Shown here: one piece after another, positions 8,280-13,892 of the stretch | How the letters are laid out: the number at the start of each line of letters is the position of its first letter | Numbering within the stretch: the stretch's first letter is position 1 | From: CAZAKO01 sp964546145 | Lineage (GTDB): Bacteria > Fidelibacterota > UBA2242 | Length of the DNA stretch: 13,892 nt | Direction of reading: 5' to 3' | Assembly (NCBI GenBank): GCA_964546145.1 | Contig: CAZJIU010000062.1 | Span: 1-13,892, forward strand | Program-made: the position numbers and the translations under genes | The notes under the pieces: generated by a model | Databases searched by the model: none | What the model was told of the DNA's origin: nothing | The model's input: the letters and a program-made list of their open reading frames with translations, nothing else

Positions 8280-9626
8280 CTAAATTTTTAATACCATTTT
8301 AGCAATACTAAAATAAATCAACAATCCTGTCGCATCGGTGATTGTTGAAATGAGTGGACTGCTCACGACTGCCGGATCTAGTTTTAATTTTATTAGCAAA
8401 AGCGGTAATAATCCACCTAGTAGATTGGCAAAAAGAATGACCCCGATCATAGCCACTCCCACAATAATACCGATCTGGGTGCCGCCTTGCCAGAATGTAC
8501 CCCAGAAATACAAAATCAATCCTAATGAGATACCGAGCATTAAGCCCACAAACAATTCTTTGCGAATGACGGTGAACCATTTACGTGGTGTTAATTCGCC
8601 GATGGCAAGTGCTCGAATAATTATGGTTGCTGATTGAGATCCGGTATTCCCGCCACTCCCAATTAGAACTGGGATAAAGAAAGCCAAGGAAACAATAACT
8701 GAGATTGTATGCTCAAAAGCTGCAATTACACTGGATGATAGAAAAGCCGCAACCGCCAATAATGATAGCCAGGCTACCCGGCGGTGGTACAATCCCCAGA
8801 CGGATGTTGCCTGATAACTCAATTCCAATGGCACAACGCTGGCACTTTTATATACATCTTCGGTTACTTCTTCCTCGATTACGTCCAAAATATCATCTAC
8901 GGTGACAATTCCAAGCAGCACACCATCGGGATCAATCACCGGCAGCGCAGTCAGGTTATAATGTTGAATCATTCGCGCCGCATTTTCCTGATCTTGATAA
9001 GCTTGAATAGCAATTTTAGTGCGATCCATAATCGATTCGACACCAGCCTGAGGTTCAGCTAAGATTAAGCGTCGCAGAGGAATGTCGTCTATCAGTGTTT
9101 CATTTTTATCGGTAACGTAAACAACGTTAATAGTTTCGGCATCTTTGCCATACTTTCGAATGTGATTTAATGCCGTTTCAATCGACCAATGAGATTGGAT
9201 TGTTACATAATCGGGTGTCATCAATCGCCCGACACTATCTTCGGGATAACCCAGGAGCTGTAACGTTTCCTTGCGATCCTCTGGTGGCAATAGTTTCAGC
9301 AGTTGTTGGGTGATTTTACCAGGCAAATCTTCAAAAAGTTCGGTACGGTCATCAGGGGATAATTCGGTAATGATTTGTTTTATTTTTTCATTGCTTAACT
9401 GTTCGATAAGCAACTGCTGGATTTCGGGTTCAAATTCACTAAAAATTTCAGCAGCTAGTTCTTTGTTTAATAACCGGAATAAAATGACCATATCCGATTG
9501 TTCCATGCTTTCTAATAAATCGGCAATATCCGGTTCAGGCCAATCGGATAACATTTCCTTTAGCGTTCGCCAATTTTTTGTTTCAATTAATTCCTTGATT
9601 TCGGGTAACAGCAAGTCTTTTAACAT
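8280..9626 (-). CDS. mgtE: MgtE-type magnesium channel/transporter
   Basis: This is an inner-membrane Mg2+ uptake protein of 448 residues, the usual MgtE length. The domain order is complete. An acidic helical N-domain (about 5-128) has the expected repeats (LSPDDRTELFEDLP, LLPPEDRKETLQLL). Two CBS domains follow (about 135-195 and 200-258), with VIDPDGVLLGIVTVDDILD in the second, then the connecting helix. Five membrane helices (about 285-446) carry the family signature PVLIGSGGNTGSQ (319-331). Asp431 in TITDATGLLIYF matches the pore aspartate of the family. In known MgtE proteins the N and CBS domains bind Mg2+ and close the pore when internal Mg2+ is high. I chose the ATG at 9626 because GGGAG lies nine bases upstream; a longer frame opens at a TTG (9650) whose codons would contain that site. 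It converges with the envelope operon. Confidence 0.96.
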   Translation of the reverse strand: MLKDLLLPEIKELIETKNWRTLKEMLSDWPEPDIADLLESMEQSDMVILFRLLNKELAAEIFSEFEPEIQQLLIEQLSNEKIKQIITELSPDDRTELFEDLPGKITQQLLKLLPPEDRKETLQLLGYPEDSVGRLMTPDYVTIQSHWSIETALNHIRKYGKDAETINVVYVTDKNETLIDDIPLRRLILAEPQAGVESIMDRTKIAIQAYQDQENAARMIQHYNLTALPVIDPDGVLLGIVTVDDILDVIEEEVTEDVYKSASVVPLELSYQATSVWGLYHRRVAWLSLLAVAAFLSSSVIAAFEHTISVIVSLAFFIPVLIGSGGNTGSQSATIIIRALAIGELTPRKWFTVIRKELFVGLMLGISLGLILYFWGTFWQGGTQIGIIVGVAMIGVILFANLLGGLLPLLLIKLKLDPAVVSSPLISTITDATGLLIYFSIAKMVLKI

Positions 9627-9635
9627 GGCAAAAAG

Positions 9636-9640
9636 CTCCC
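9636..9640 (-). promoter_or_regulatory. Shine-Dalgarno GGGAG deciding the mgtE start
   Basis: Read on the minus strand, GGGAG ends nine bases before the ATG at 9626. This favours the ATG over the in-frame TTG at 9650, which has no comparable site in front of it. Confidence 0.6.
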
Positions 9641-9703
9641 GTTTATGCAATATCTATTTGATAAATTTTAACGTGTGAAAAGTAAAATTAAAAATCCTGA
9701 TAA

Positions 9704-9773
9704 TCAATATAAATCTGACTGCTTAACCAGAACTGCATTAATAGAAAATGTAATGCCAAAGTTCAATATAAAT
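9704..9773. repeat. 11-bp direct repeat pair in the mgtE upstream region
   Basis: TCAATATAAAT occurs exactly at 9704-9714 and again at 9763-9773, 59 bases apart, in the 199-base spacer between mgtE and the small cysteine-rich gene. In this AT-rich spacer an 11-base match could arise by chance. If functional, it would be a pair of regulator sites upstream of mgtE. I saw no convincing Mg2+-sensing riboswitch structure in the same spacer. Confidence 0.3.
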
Positions 9774-9825
9774 ATCCTTTTGTCAATAATGAATATTGTG
9801 TTTTCTTGACACTTTTTAAAAAGCA

Positions 9826-10026
9826 TTATTTGAAATCTTGATTGTCATTTTCCGACTTATTTTGATTCCTTGGCTCATCAAGTTCCACTAAACAAGGTCC
9901 ATTTTTTGGTACAATTTGTTGCAATTTCTTACAATAGAGTCCAATAAAAGTCCGGCAGGAAAGAGAGCCATCGGATAATTGCTGGGGAAATTCGGCATAT
10001 TCACAGTTTAAATCACAATACTTCAT
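9826..10026 (-). CDS. Small cysteine-rich hypothetical protein (66 aa)
   Basis: This is a 66-residue protein with five cysteines at positions 4, 8, 24, 32 and 45 in a C-x3-C-x15-C-x7-C-x12-C pattern, in contexts YCDLNCEYA, SLSCRTF, LYCKKL and NGPC, plus a charged, polar tail. The spacing suggests metal or Fe-S binding, but I cannot place it in a named family. I chose the ATG at 10026 because the cysteine-containing core begins there and a good -35/-10 pair ends seven bases before it. A longer in-frame reading from 10098 would add 24 residues, partly hydrophobic, that overlap that promoter. No Shine-Dalgarno is present before either start. It lies upstream of mgtE on the same strand and divergent from the epimerase gene. 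Confidence 0.7.
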   Translation of the reverse strand: MKYCDLNCEYAEFPQQLSDGSLSCRTFIGLYCKKLQQIVPKNGPCLVELDEPRNQNKSENDNQDFK

Positions 10027-10028
10027 AA

Positions 10029-10057
10029 TTGTGAATATTAACGGTAAAGTTGTGAAT
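10029..10057. repeat. Direct repeat TTGTGAAT over the small-gene promoter
   Basis: TTGTGAAT is found at 10029-10036 and 10050-10057, with a 21-base period (two helical turns). The copies straddle the predicted -10 and the spacer/-35 edge of the minus-strand promoter. This is a plausible operator for a DNA-binding protein that contacts the same face of the helix. The evidence is sequence only, and the short length leaves chance possible. Confidence 0.35.
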
Positions 10058-10062
10058 GTCAA
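10034..10062 (-). promoter_or_regulatory. Sigma-70-like promoter for the cysteine-rich gene, near-leaderless
   Basis: On the minus strand, TTGACA (10062-10057, a perfect -35) is followed by a 17-base spacer and AATATT (10039-10034, four of six -10 bases). The ATG at 10026 begins after only seven more bases, where transcription would normally start. The mRNA would therefore have little or no leader, consistent with the absence of a Shine-Dalgarno. Confidence 0.5.
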
Positions 10063-10131
10063 TAAAATTTTGAGTGAATTGGAAGTAGTATTACGCATTA
10101 AAAATAGGGGAAAATTAAATTCAGCAGATGC

Positions 10132-10160
10132 TTGTGATAAACATTAATTAAAGATAAATT
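10132..10160 (+). promoter_or_regulatory. Possible promoter for the epimerase gene
   Basis: TTGTGA (10132-10137, four of six -35 bases) and TAAATT (10155-10160, four of six -10 bases) are separated by 17 bases, in the 168-base divergent spacer upstream of the gene at 10195. The match is modest in an AT-rich region. Confidence 0.3.
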
Positions 10161-10194
10161 GAAAAAACTTGAGGGTGCAGGAGATGGGTAGTCT

Positions 10195-11331
10195 ATGAGA
10201 CGGAGGGAATTTTTCAAAAAAATTGGAATTGCTGCAGTAGCGGCAGGTTTTGGATCTGGAATTGGAGGAATTGCTTGCTCTAAATCAAGGTTTTCCCAGA
10301 GGAAAGGAATGAAAATAAGTTATCAAATTCGGCAGTTGAATCTTAAGCATACCTGGACTACTGTTCGAGATTCCAGTAACATTAAACAAAATGTATTCGT
10401 TAAATTAGAAAAGGATGGCATAATCGGTATTGGTGAAGCCGCACCAAATATTCGTTATCAAGAGACCCCGGAAACGACCGTGAAGGTGATTGAAAAAGCA
10501 GTGTCCCTTTTTGAAAATGCTGATCCGTTTGAATTTGTCCAGTTAGGTTATGGGATTCAGAACCTCTGTGAAGCCCAGACAGCCGGTAAAGCTGCTTTGG
10601 ATATTGCCTTGATGGATTGGATTGGTAAAGCATTGAATCTTCCTTTATATCGACTTTGGGGACTTAATCCTGAGAAAGCACCTTTAACCTCTTTCTCGAT
10701 TGGGATTGATACTCCGGAAATCATCGTCCAAAAAGTCCGGGAGGCTATGCCCTATAAAATTTTAAAAATCAAAGTTGGAGTGCCAACAGATGAGGAAAAT
10801 ATCGCTGCAGTCCGATCGGTTGCACCCTATAAAGCAATCCGCGCTGATGCGAATGAGGGCTGGAAAGATAAGGAAGAAGCCCTTCGGAAAATCGAGTGGT
10901 TAGCTCAAAACGGAGTGGAATTTATCGAACAGCCGATGCCCGCCACTATGGTAGAAGAAGCACGCTGGTTACACGAACGATCGCCGATTCCGATCATTGC
11001 CGATGAAGCAGTCAAATCTGCTGCCGATATCCCAAAACTGGTCGGTGCTTACGACGGCATCAATATTAAAATTATGAAATCGGGTGGTTTGCAGGAAGCA
11101 CTACGGATGATCTGGCTGGCTAAATCACTTGGATTAAAAATCATGATCGGTTGTATGATTGAGAGTTCACTTTCTATCTCGGCGGCGGCGCAGCTCTGCT
11201 CGCTAATTGATTATGCCGATCTCGATGGAAATTTATTAATAACTAATGACCCTTTTCAAGGTGCCAGAATAGTAAATGGACGGGAAATGGTTTTGGATAA
11301 ACCGGGAATCGGCGTCGCAGAACGAAAATAA
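10195..11331 (+). CDS. Dipeptide epimerase (enolase superfamily) with Tat/lipoprotein-like leader
   Basis: This is a 378-residue protein of the muconate-lactonizing subgroup, closest in motif pattern to L-Ala-D/L-Glu-type dipeptide epimerases, which invert the second residue of a dipeptide in cell-wall peptide recycling. The catalytic set is complete: the KxK motif Lys191/Lys193, metal ligands Asp218 (RADANEGW), Glu245 (FIEQPMP) and Asp270 (IIADEAV), and the second base Lys295 (NIKIMKSGG). The family C-terminal features GCMIESS and DLDGN...DPFQG are present. The N-terminus carries RRREFFKK, a hydrophobic glycine/alanine stretch and IAC (Cys28), resembling a Tat leader with a lipobox, so an exported, lipid-anchored form is predicted. 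AGGAG lies 11 bases before 10195. A second ATG at 10309 (Met39), at the start of the enzyme core, has GAGG six bases upstream and would yield a 340-residue cytoplasmic form. Substrate specificity is inferred, not shown. Confidence 0.88.
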   Translation: MRRREFFKKIGIAAVAAGFGSGIGGIACSKSRFSQRKGMKISYQIRQLNLKHTWTTVRDSSNIKQNVFVKLEKDGIIGIGEAAPNIRYQETPETTVKVIEKAVSLFENADPFEFVQLGYGIQNLCEAQTAGKAALDIALMDWIGKALNLPLYRLWGLNPEKAPLTSFSIGIDTPEIIVQKVREAMPYKILKIKVGVPTDEENIAAVRSVAPYKAIRADANEGWKDKEEALRKIEWLAQNGVEFIEQPMPATMVEEARWLHERSPIPIIADEAVKSAADIPKLVGAYDGINIKIMKSGGLQEALRMIWLAKSLGLKIMIGCMIESSLSISAAAQLCSLIDYADLDGNLLITNDPFQGARIVNGREMVLDKPGIGVAERK

Positions 11332-11389
11332 TATTTTCTTCTATTTTTAGCCAAATATCCTGATTTAAATTCATGTTTTTTACATTGAT

Positions 11390-11409
11390 AATAGTAATAC
11401 TATTTTTTT
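11390..11409 (+). terminator. Weak candidate terminator after the epimerase gene
   Basis: AATAGT (11390-11395) pairs with ACTATT (11399-11404) around a three-base loop and continues into T residues to 11409. The stem is almost all A-T, so this is a weak call. It is the only hairpin-plus-T-run in the 133-base spacer before the next gene. Confidence 0.35.
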
Positions 11410-11450
11410 CCTTGAAGCAATGATTTCTATGCTTAAATTACCCGCCAATA

Positions 11451-11456
11451 GAGGGG
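11451..11456 (+). promoter_or_regulatory. Shine-Dalgarno deciding the start of the membrane-protein gene
   Basis: GAGGGG ends eight bases before the ATG at 11465. It favours that start over an in-frame ATG at 11420, which is preceded only by a weak GAAG. Confidence 0.65.
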
Positions 11457-11464
11457 ATTTAACA

Positions 11465-12235
11465 ATGCGAACATACTTTCTTTACGATAATTATCCTTTT
11501 GGACCATTCCAAATTTTCTCCAAATCGCATATCATGAGCTTATTGACCATTTTACTTGTCAATTTAATAATGGTTTATTGGATTAAAAATTATAAAACCG
11601 AGCGCAGGGATATTATTATCCGCTATACGCTGGCAATCCTTTTGATACTTCAGGAAATATCTTTGAGCGTCTGGAGGTTATCCTGGGGTAAATGGACTCC
11701 CGGTGTATCTTTACCTTTGCATTTATGTGGAGCTGCGATTGTCTTGAGTGCGATTATGCTGATCAATAAAAGCTATCGGCTCTATGAGATTGTCTATTTT
11801 TGGGGTTTGGGTGGCGCAATTCAAGCCTTACTCCAGCCGGATATTGGAGCTTATTCCTTTCCTCATTATCGGTTTTTTCAATTTTTTGTTTCCCATGGAT
11901 TGATTGTAACTGCCACAATTTACGGTACTTTCTCTTTTGGATACCGCCCGAAATATAAATCTATTTTCAGGATTTTTTTATTAACCAATATATATATGAT
12001 ATTTATTGCTGGTTTTAATTATGTCTTTGATGGTAATTATCTATTTATTTGTCATAAACCCGAGACTGCCTCACTATTGGACTTCTTTGGTCCCTGGCCA
12101 TGGTATATCCTAGTACTCGAAGGAGTAGCTCTTATTTCCTTCCTCATTTATTATTCACCGTTTGTGATTGTAGATATGATTAAAAGACGCCGAATAGTAA
12201 AGGCAGCCATAAAAAGTAAAAGTTTCGAATATTAA
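11465..12235 (+). CDS. TIGR02206/TMEM164-family integral membrane protein (YwaF-like)
   Basis: This is a 256-residue polytopic inner-membrane protein with about six to seven hydrophobic helices. Family marks are all present: FSKSH near the N-terminus (His22), SLPLHLC (His86, Cys88), FWGLGGAIQALLQPDI (112-127), FPHYRFFQFFVSHG (His134, His144) and a C-terminal GPWPWYI. These match the conserved bacterial family TIGR02206 (TP0381/YwaF type), related to eukaryotic TMEM164, which has been reported to act as a phospholipid acyltransferase. The conserved Cys88/His86 pair is the obvious candidate active site, but bacterial function is not established and is only inferred here. A basic tail follows the last helix. 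An in-frame start at 11420 was rejected because it adds 15 residues before the family's normal beginning. It converges with the nitroreductase gene, with a 20-base gap. Confidence 0.88.
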   Translation: MRTYFLYDNYPFGPFQIFSKSHIMSLLTILLVNLIMVYWIKNYKTERRDIIIRYTLAILLILQEISLSVWRLSWGKWTPGVSLPLHLCGAAIVLSAIMLINKSYRLYEIVYFWGLGGAIQALLQPDIGAYSFPHYRFFQFFVSHGLIVTATIYGTFSFGYRPKYKSIFRIFLLTNIYMIFIAGFNYVFDGNYLFICHKPETASLLDFFGPWPWYILVLEGVALISFLIYYSPFVIVDMIKRRRIVKAAIKSKSFEY

Positions 12236-12255
12236 ATTTCTTTACTAGTTTTAAA

Positions 12256-12777
12256 CTAAGTCCAGCTGTTTAGTCTAATCTTGGCATGATTCAATTGATT
12301 TGCCGGAATTCCTCTTTTCTTTTCAGCCGGATACCCAAACGCAATAATACATTCTATCCGAATATATTCAGGTATTCCCATTAATTGCTGAATATATTGT
12401 TCGGAAGTCTCACCGCTGTTATATTTGCGGTTACGGATTTGAATCCAGCAGCTGCCTAATCCGAGCGATTGGGCAACCAGCTGTACCAGAATAGCAGCAA
12501 TCGAACAATCTTCGATCCAGACATCTGACTTGGTTTCGTCGGCACAAATTATAACACCTAAAGCAGCGTCTTTTAAAAATTCCGAACCATGTTCCTTTGC
12601 CTCAGATAATTTAGCCAGCAGCTGCCGGTCAGCTACAAATATAAATTCCCAGGGATTGATGTTTCTCGAACTGGGCGATCGTAATAATGTTTCTTTAAGG
12701 ATTTCGATTTTATCACTAGCAATAGGCTTACTCTGATATTTACGTATACTTCTGCGAGCGTGCAGTAATTCAATCAT
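12256..12777 (-). CDS. Nitroreductase-family flavoprotein
   Basis: This 173-residue protein belongs to the NAD(P)H:FMN nitroreductase superfamily of homodimeric cytoplasmic flavin enzymes that reduce nitro compounds, quinones or related acceptors. FMN-binding features are visible: RRSIRKY (8-14, the phosphate-contacting basic motif), SPSSRNINPWEFIFV (34-48), the central helix region WIEDCSIAAI and GLGSCWIQIR (106-115), and IAFGYPAEKKRG near the C-terminus. The length is typical of the compact subgroup. GGAGG ends seven bases before the ATG at 12777, so the start is firm. It follows the DUF6485-type gene on the same strand with a 111-base gap and could be the last gene of that run. The natural substrate cannot be assigned. 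Confidence 0.93.
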   Translation of the reverse strand: MIELLHARRSIRKYQSKPIASDKIEILKETLLRSPSSRNINPWEFIFVADRQLLAKLSEAKEHGSEFLKDAALGVIICADETKSDVWIEDCSIAAILVQLVAQSLGLGSCWIQIRNRKYNSGETSEQYIQQLMGIPEYIRIECIIAFGYPAEKKRGIPANQLNHAKIRLNSWT

Positions 12778-12888
12778 ATTTTAACCTCCAAATTTCAAAG
12801 ATGCTTCTAAACTAGCTGCAATATTGAATTATGTATTTTTGATAATAATCGAAAAGAGAGTTGGTAAAATGGGAATCAACAGAATATT

Positions 12889-13092
12889 TTAAATTTGCTT
12901 ATTATTGATTAATTCAGTAAAGCGTTCAAAAGAACGGTCATAGGTACGTTCGACATTGTTCGGAAAACAGCAAGCAGGTAATTCGCGAATGCGCAAGTGA
13001 TACTGCAGGCATTCACAGCAATTACCCTTACGATGACAGGGCTCATAAGTACAATTGCATTTTCGCAAGTTTTCTTTTTGTTTACACTCCAT
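12889..13092 (-). CDS. DUF6485-type nine-cysteine small protein
   Basis: This 67-residue protein has nine cysteines at 3, 12, 14, 19, 25, 26, 28, 41 and 42, with His20 and His32. The sequence MECKQKENL, CNCTYEPC, CCECLQYH and RELPACCFP matches the widespread DUF6485 pattern. The cysteine density strongly suggests metal (Zn or Fe-S) binding, but no function is established for the family. AGGAG ends six bases before the ATG at 13092, a strong ribosome binding site that confirms the start. The C-terminal third (RTYDRSFERFTELINNKQ) is likely helical. It sits 71 bases downstream of the amylase-family gene and upstream of the nitroreductase, all on the same strand. Confidence 0.85.
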   Translation of the reverse strand: MECKQKENLRKCNCTYEPCHRKGNCCECLQYHLRIRELPACCFPNNVERTYDRSFERFTELINNKQI

Positions 13093-13163
13093 GATTTTCT
13101 CCTAAAGAAAGTTGCAGTAAAAGTCTATGACGGATATTTTTAATTTGATTAACTTTTTACCAA

Positions 13164-13892
13164 TTATTGTTTGACCAAGACTAAATATTCCCATTTATCT
13201 AGTTTGAAAATGTTTTTAGAAGAAAGCGATAAGATTTTATCAGTCAAGGGATTAAGATATTTACCTTCGAGTATCTTCGATTTAATTTTGAAGGTTTTGG
13301 GTTGATCTGAAAAATTGAAGATGGCTATAATTTTATCGTTATTTTTTTCTCGTACAAGTGCAAAAATCTGGCGATCTGAAGAGGTATGCAGGCGAATAAA
13401 CTCACCGCCAGCCATACCATTCCACAATGCTTGATGAGCCTGTTTCAAATTAAGTAATGTAGTGTACAATTCGCGATTCCGGTGCTCCTGCCAGGGGATC
13501 GAATCCTTTTCAAAAAAAGCCAGGCGTTTATTCAATCCAGCTTCCTGACCGCTATAGATCAACGGCATTCCTGGAAAAAGGCAAGTAAAGACAATGAAGG
13601 CTTCAGTTCCTTCGCCAAGTCTTTCATAGGCTGTGCCATGCCAGGAATTTTCATCATGATTAGTAATGTATAGCATACGATAGTCATCCGGATGATAGAT
13701 TTTGGATTCCTGCCGTATGTATTTATCCAGGTCTCGAACGTCCTTTCGTTTAGCGGCAATGTCATTCATCAGGTCTTTGTACTGCCAGCCGTAAGTCATA
13801 TCAAAAGCCTTTTGATGCAGTTCCGACTGTTGGGCTTCAGCGAGCATAAATATTGGTTTTATCTTCTCCAGTTTTTGTCTGGCTTCTTCCCA
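13164..13892 (-). CDS. GH13 alpha-amylase-family enzyme, C-terminal part (5'-partial)
   Basis: The frame runs off the window edge at 13892; 242 residues are visible, ending at the TAA at 13164. KPIFMLAEAQQSEL contains the glutamate that serves as catalytic acid in GH13 enzymes. AFDMTYGW follows, and ITNHDENSW carries the conserved His-Asp pair of GH13 region IV (transition-state stabiliser). FPGMPLIYSGQEAG closes the barrel. The last ~80 residues (from about KNNDKIIAIFNFSDQPKTF) are the usual C-terminal beta-sandwich. The catalytic nucleophile and the N-terminal half lie outside the window, so subfamily (alpha-amylase, neopullulanase or glucosidase) and presence of a signal peptide are unknown. 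No truncation or frameshift is visible in the part seen. It could be the first gene of a run with the DUF6485-type protein and nitroreductase. Confidence 0.93.
   Translation of the reverse strand, partial: WEEARQKLEKIKPIFMLAEAQQSELHQKAFDMTYGWQYKDLMNDIAAKRKDVRDLDKYIRQESKIYHPDDYRMLYITNHDENSWHGTAYERLGEGTEAFIVFTCLFPGMPLIYSGQEAGLNKRLAFFEKDSIPWQEHRNRELYTTLLNLKQAHQALWNGMAGGEFIRLHTSSDRQIFALVREKNNDKIIAIFNFSDQPKTFKIKSKILEGKYLNPLTDKILSLSSKNIFKLDKWEYLVLVKQ

Noticed and set aside
8338..9678. Open reading frames on the plus strand across mgtE
   Set aside because: They are shadows of a well-supported MgtE coding sequence, without ribosome binding sites or recognisable domains.
9806..9811. Perfect TTGACA on the plus strand
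   Set aside because: There is no -10 element at 16-18 bases and no plus-strand gene for it to drive.
9812..9823. CTTTTTAAAAAG palindrome downstream of the cysteine-rich gene
   Set aside because: It is a perfect palindrome without a loop or T-run on the relevant strand, most likely AT-rich chance.
9826..10098. 24-residue N-terminal extension of the cysteine-rich protein with a hydrophobic, signal-like stretch
   Set aside because: It overlaps the best -35/-10 pair, has no ribosome binding site, and the cysteine core begins at the internal ATG. It is not fully excluded.
12244..12260. TAGTTT/AAACTA inverted repeat between the two convergent genes
   Set aside because: It has a one-base loop and lacks a clear T-run, and it overlaps the nitroreductase stop codon; too weak to call a terminator.
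1..13892. CRISPR arrays, tRNA/rRNA genes, insertion sequences and prophage genes
   Set aside because: I saw no regularly spaced repeats, cloverleaf sequences, transposase motifs or terminal inverted repeats.

Overview
The window is an ordinary-looking bacterial chromosome segment with AT-rich spacers, densely coding on both strands. It probably comes from an uncultured member of the FCB superphylum (Calditrichota / KSB1 / Neomarinimicrobia-like, or Ignavibacteria-like). The reasons are a secreted protein with a C-terminal FlgD-like / type IX secretion (T9SS type A) sorting tail, a TonB-dependent receptor with an N-terminal carboxypeptidase-regulatory-like domain, a PorV-family (UPF0164-like) outer-membrane protein, and two large lipoproteins. 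The lineage is inferred from gene style only, because no rRNA or other phylogenetic marker is present.

Region 1 (1-8195, plus strand) is cell-envelope biology. It opens inside a large secreted modular protein, closed by a strong intrinsic terminator (1467-1498). Six bases after the terminator's T-run begins a four-gene overlapping cluster: lipoprotein with Ig-like and Rossmann-like parts (1505-3070), TonB-dependent receptor (3054-5819), PorV-like beta-barrel (5819-6826) and NHL-propeller lipoprotein (6813-8195). Each gene overlaps the next by 17, 1 and 14 bases and none of the internal starts has a visible Shine-Dalgarno sequence, so translation is probably coupled. The products are all predicted to sit at the outer membrane. 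This is the best candidate for an uncharacterised system: it has the logic of a SusC/SusD-like uptake or surface-display unit, but with a PorV-type barrel and two non-SusD lipoproteins.

Region 2 (8196-10194) holds, on the minus strand, an mgtE Mg2+ channel/transporter (8280-9626) and a 66-residue cysteine-rich protein (9826-10026). The small gene has a consensus-like promoter placed so that its mRNA would be almost leaderless, with a 21-base-spaced direct repeat over the promoter.

Region 3 (10195-12235, plus strand) holds a dipeptide-epimerase-type enolase-superfamily enzyme with a Tat/lipoprotein-like leader and an alternative internal start, then a TIGR02206/TMEM164-type integral membrane protein.

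Region 4 (12256-13892, minus strand) reads, in transcription order, the C-terminal part of a GH13 alpha-amylase-family enzyme, a nine-cysteine DUF6485-type small protein, and a nitroreductase. These three may be co-transcribed. No tRNA, rRNA, CRISPR, insertion sequence, phage or attachment-site signal was seen.
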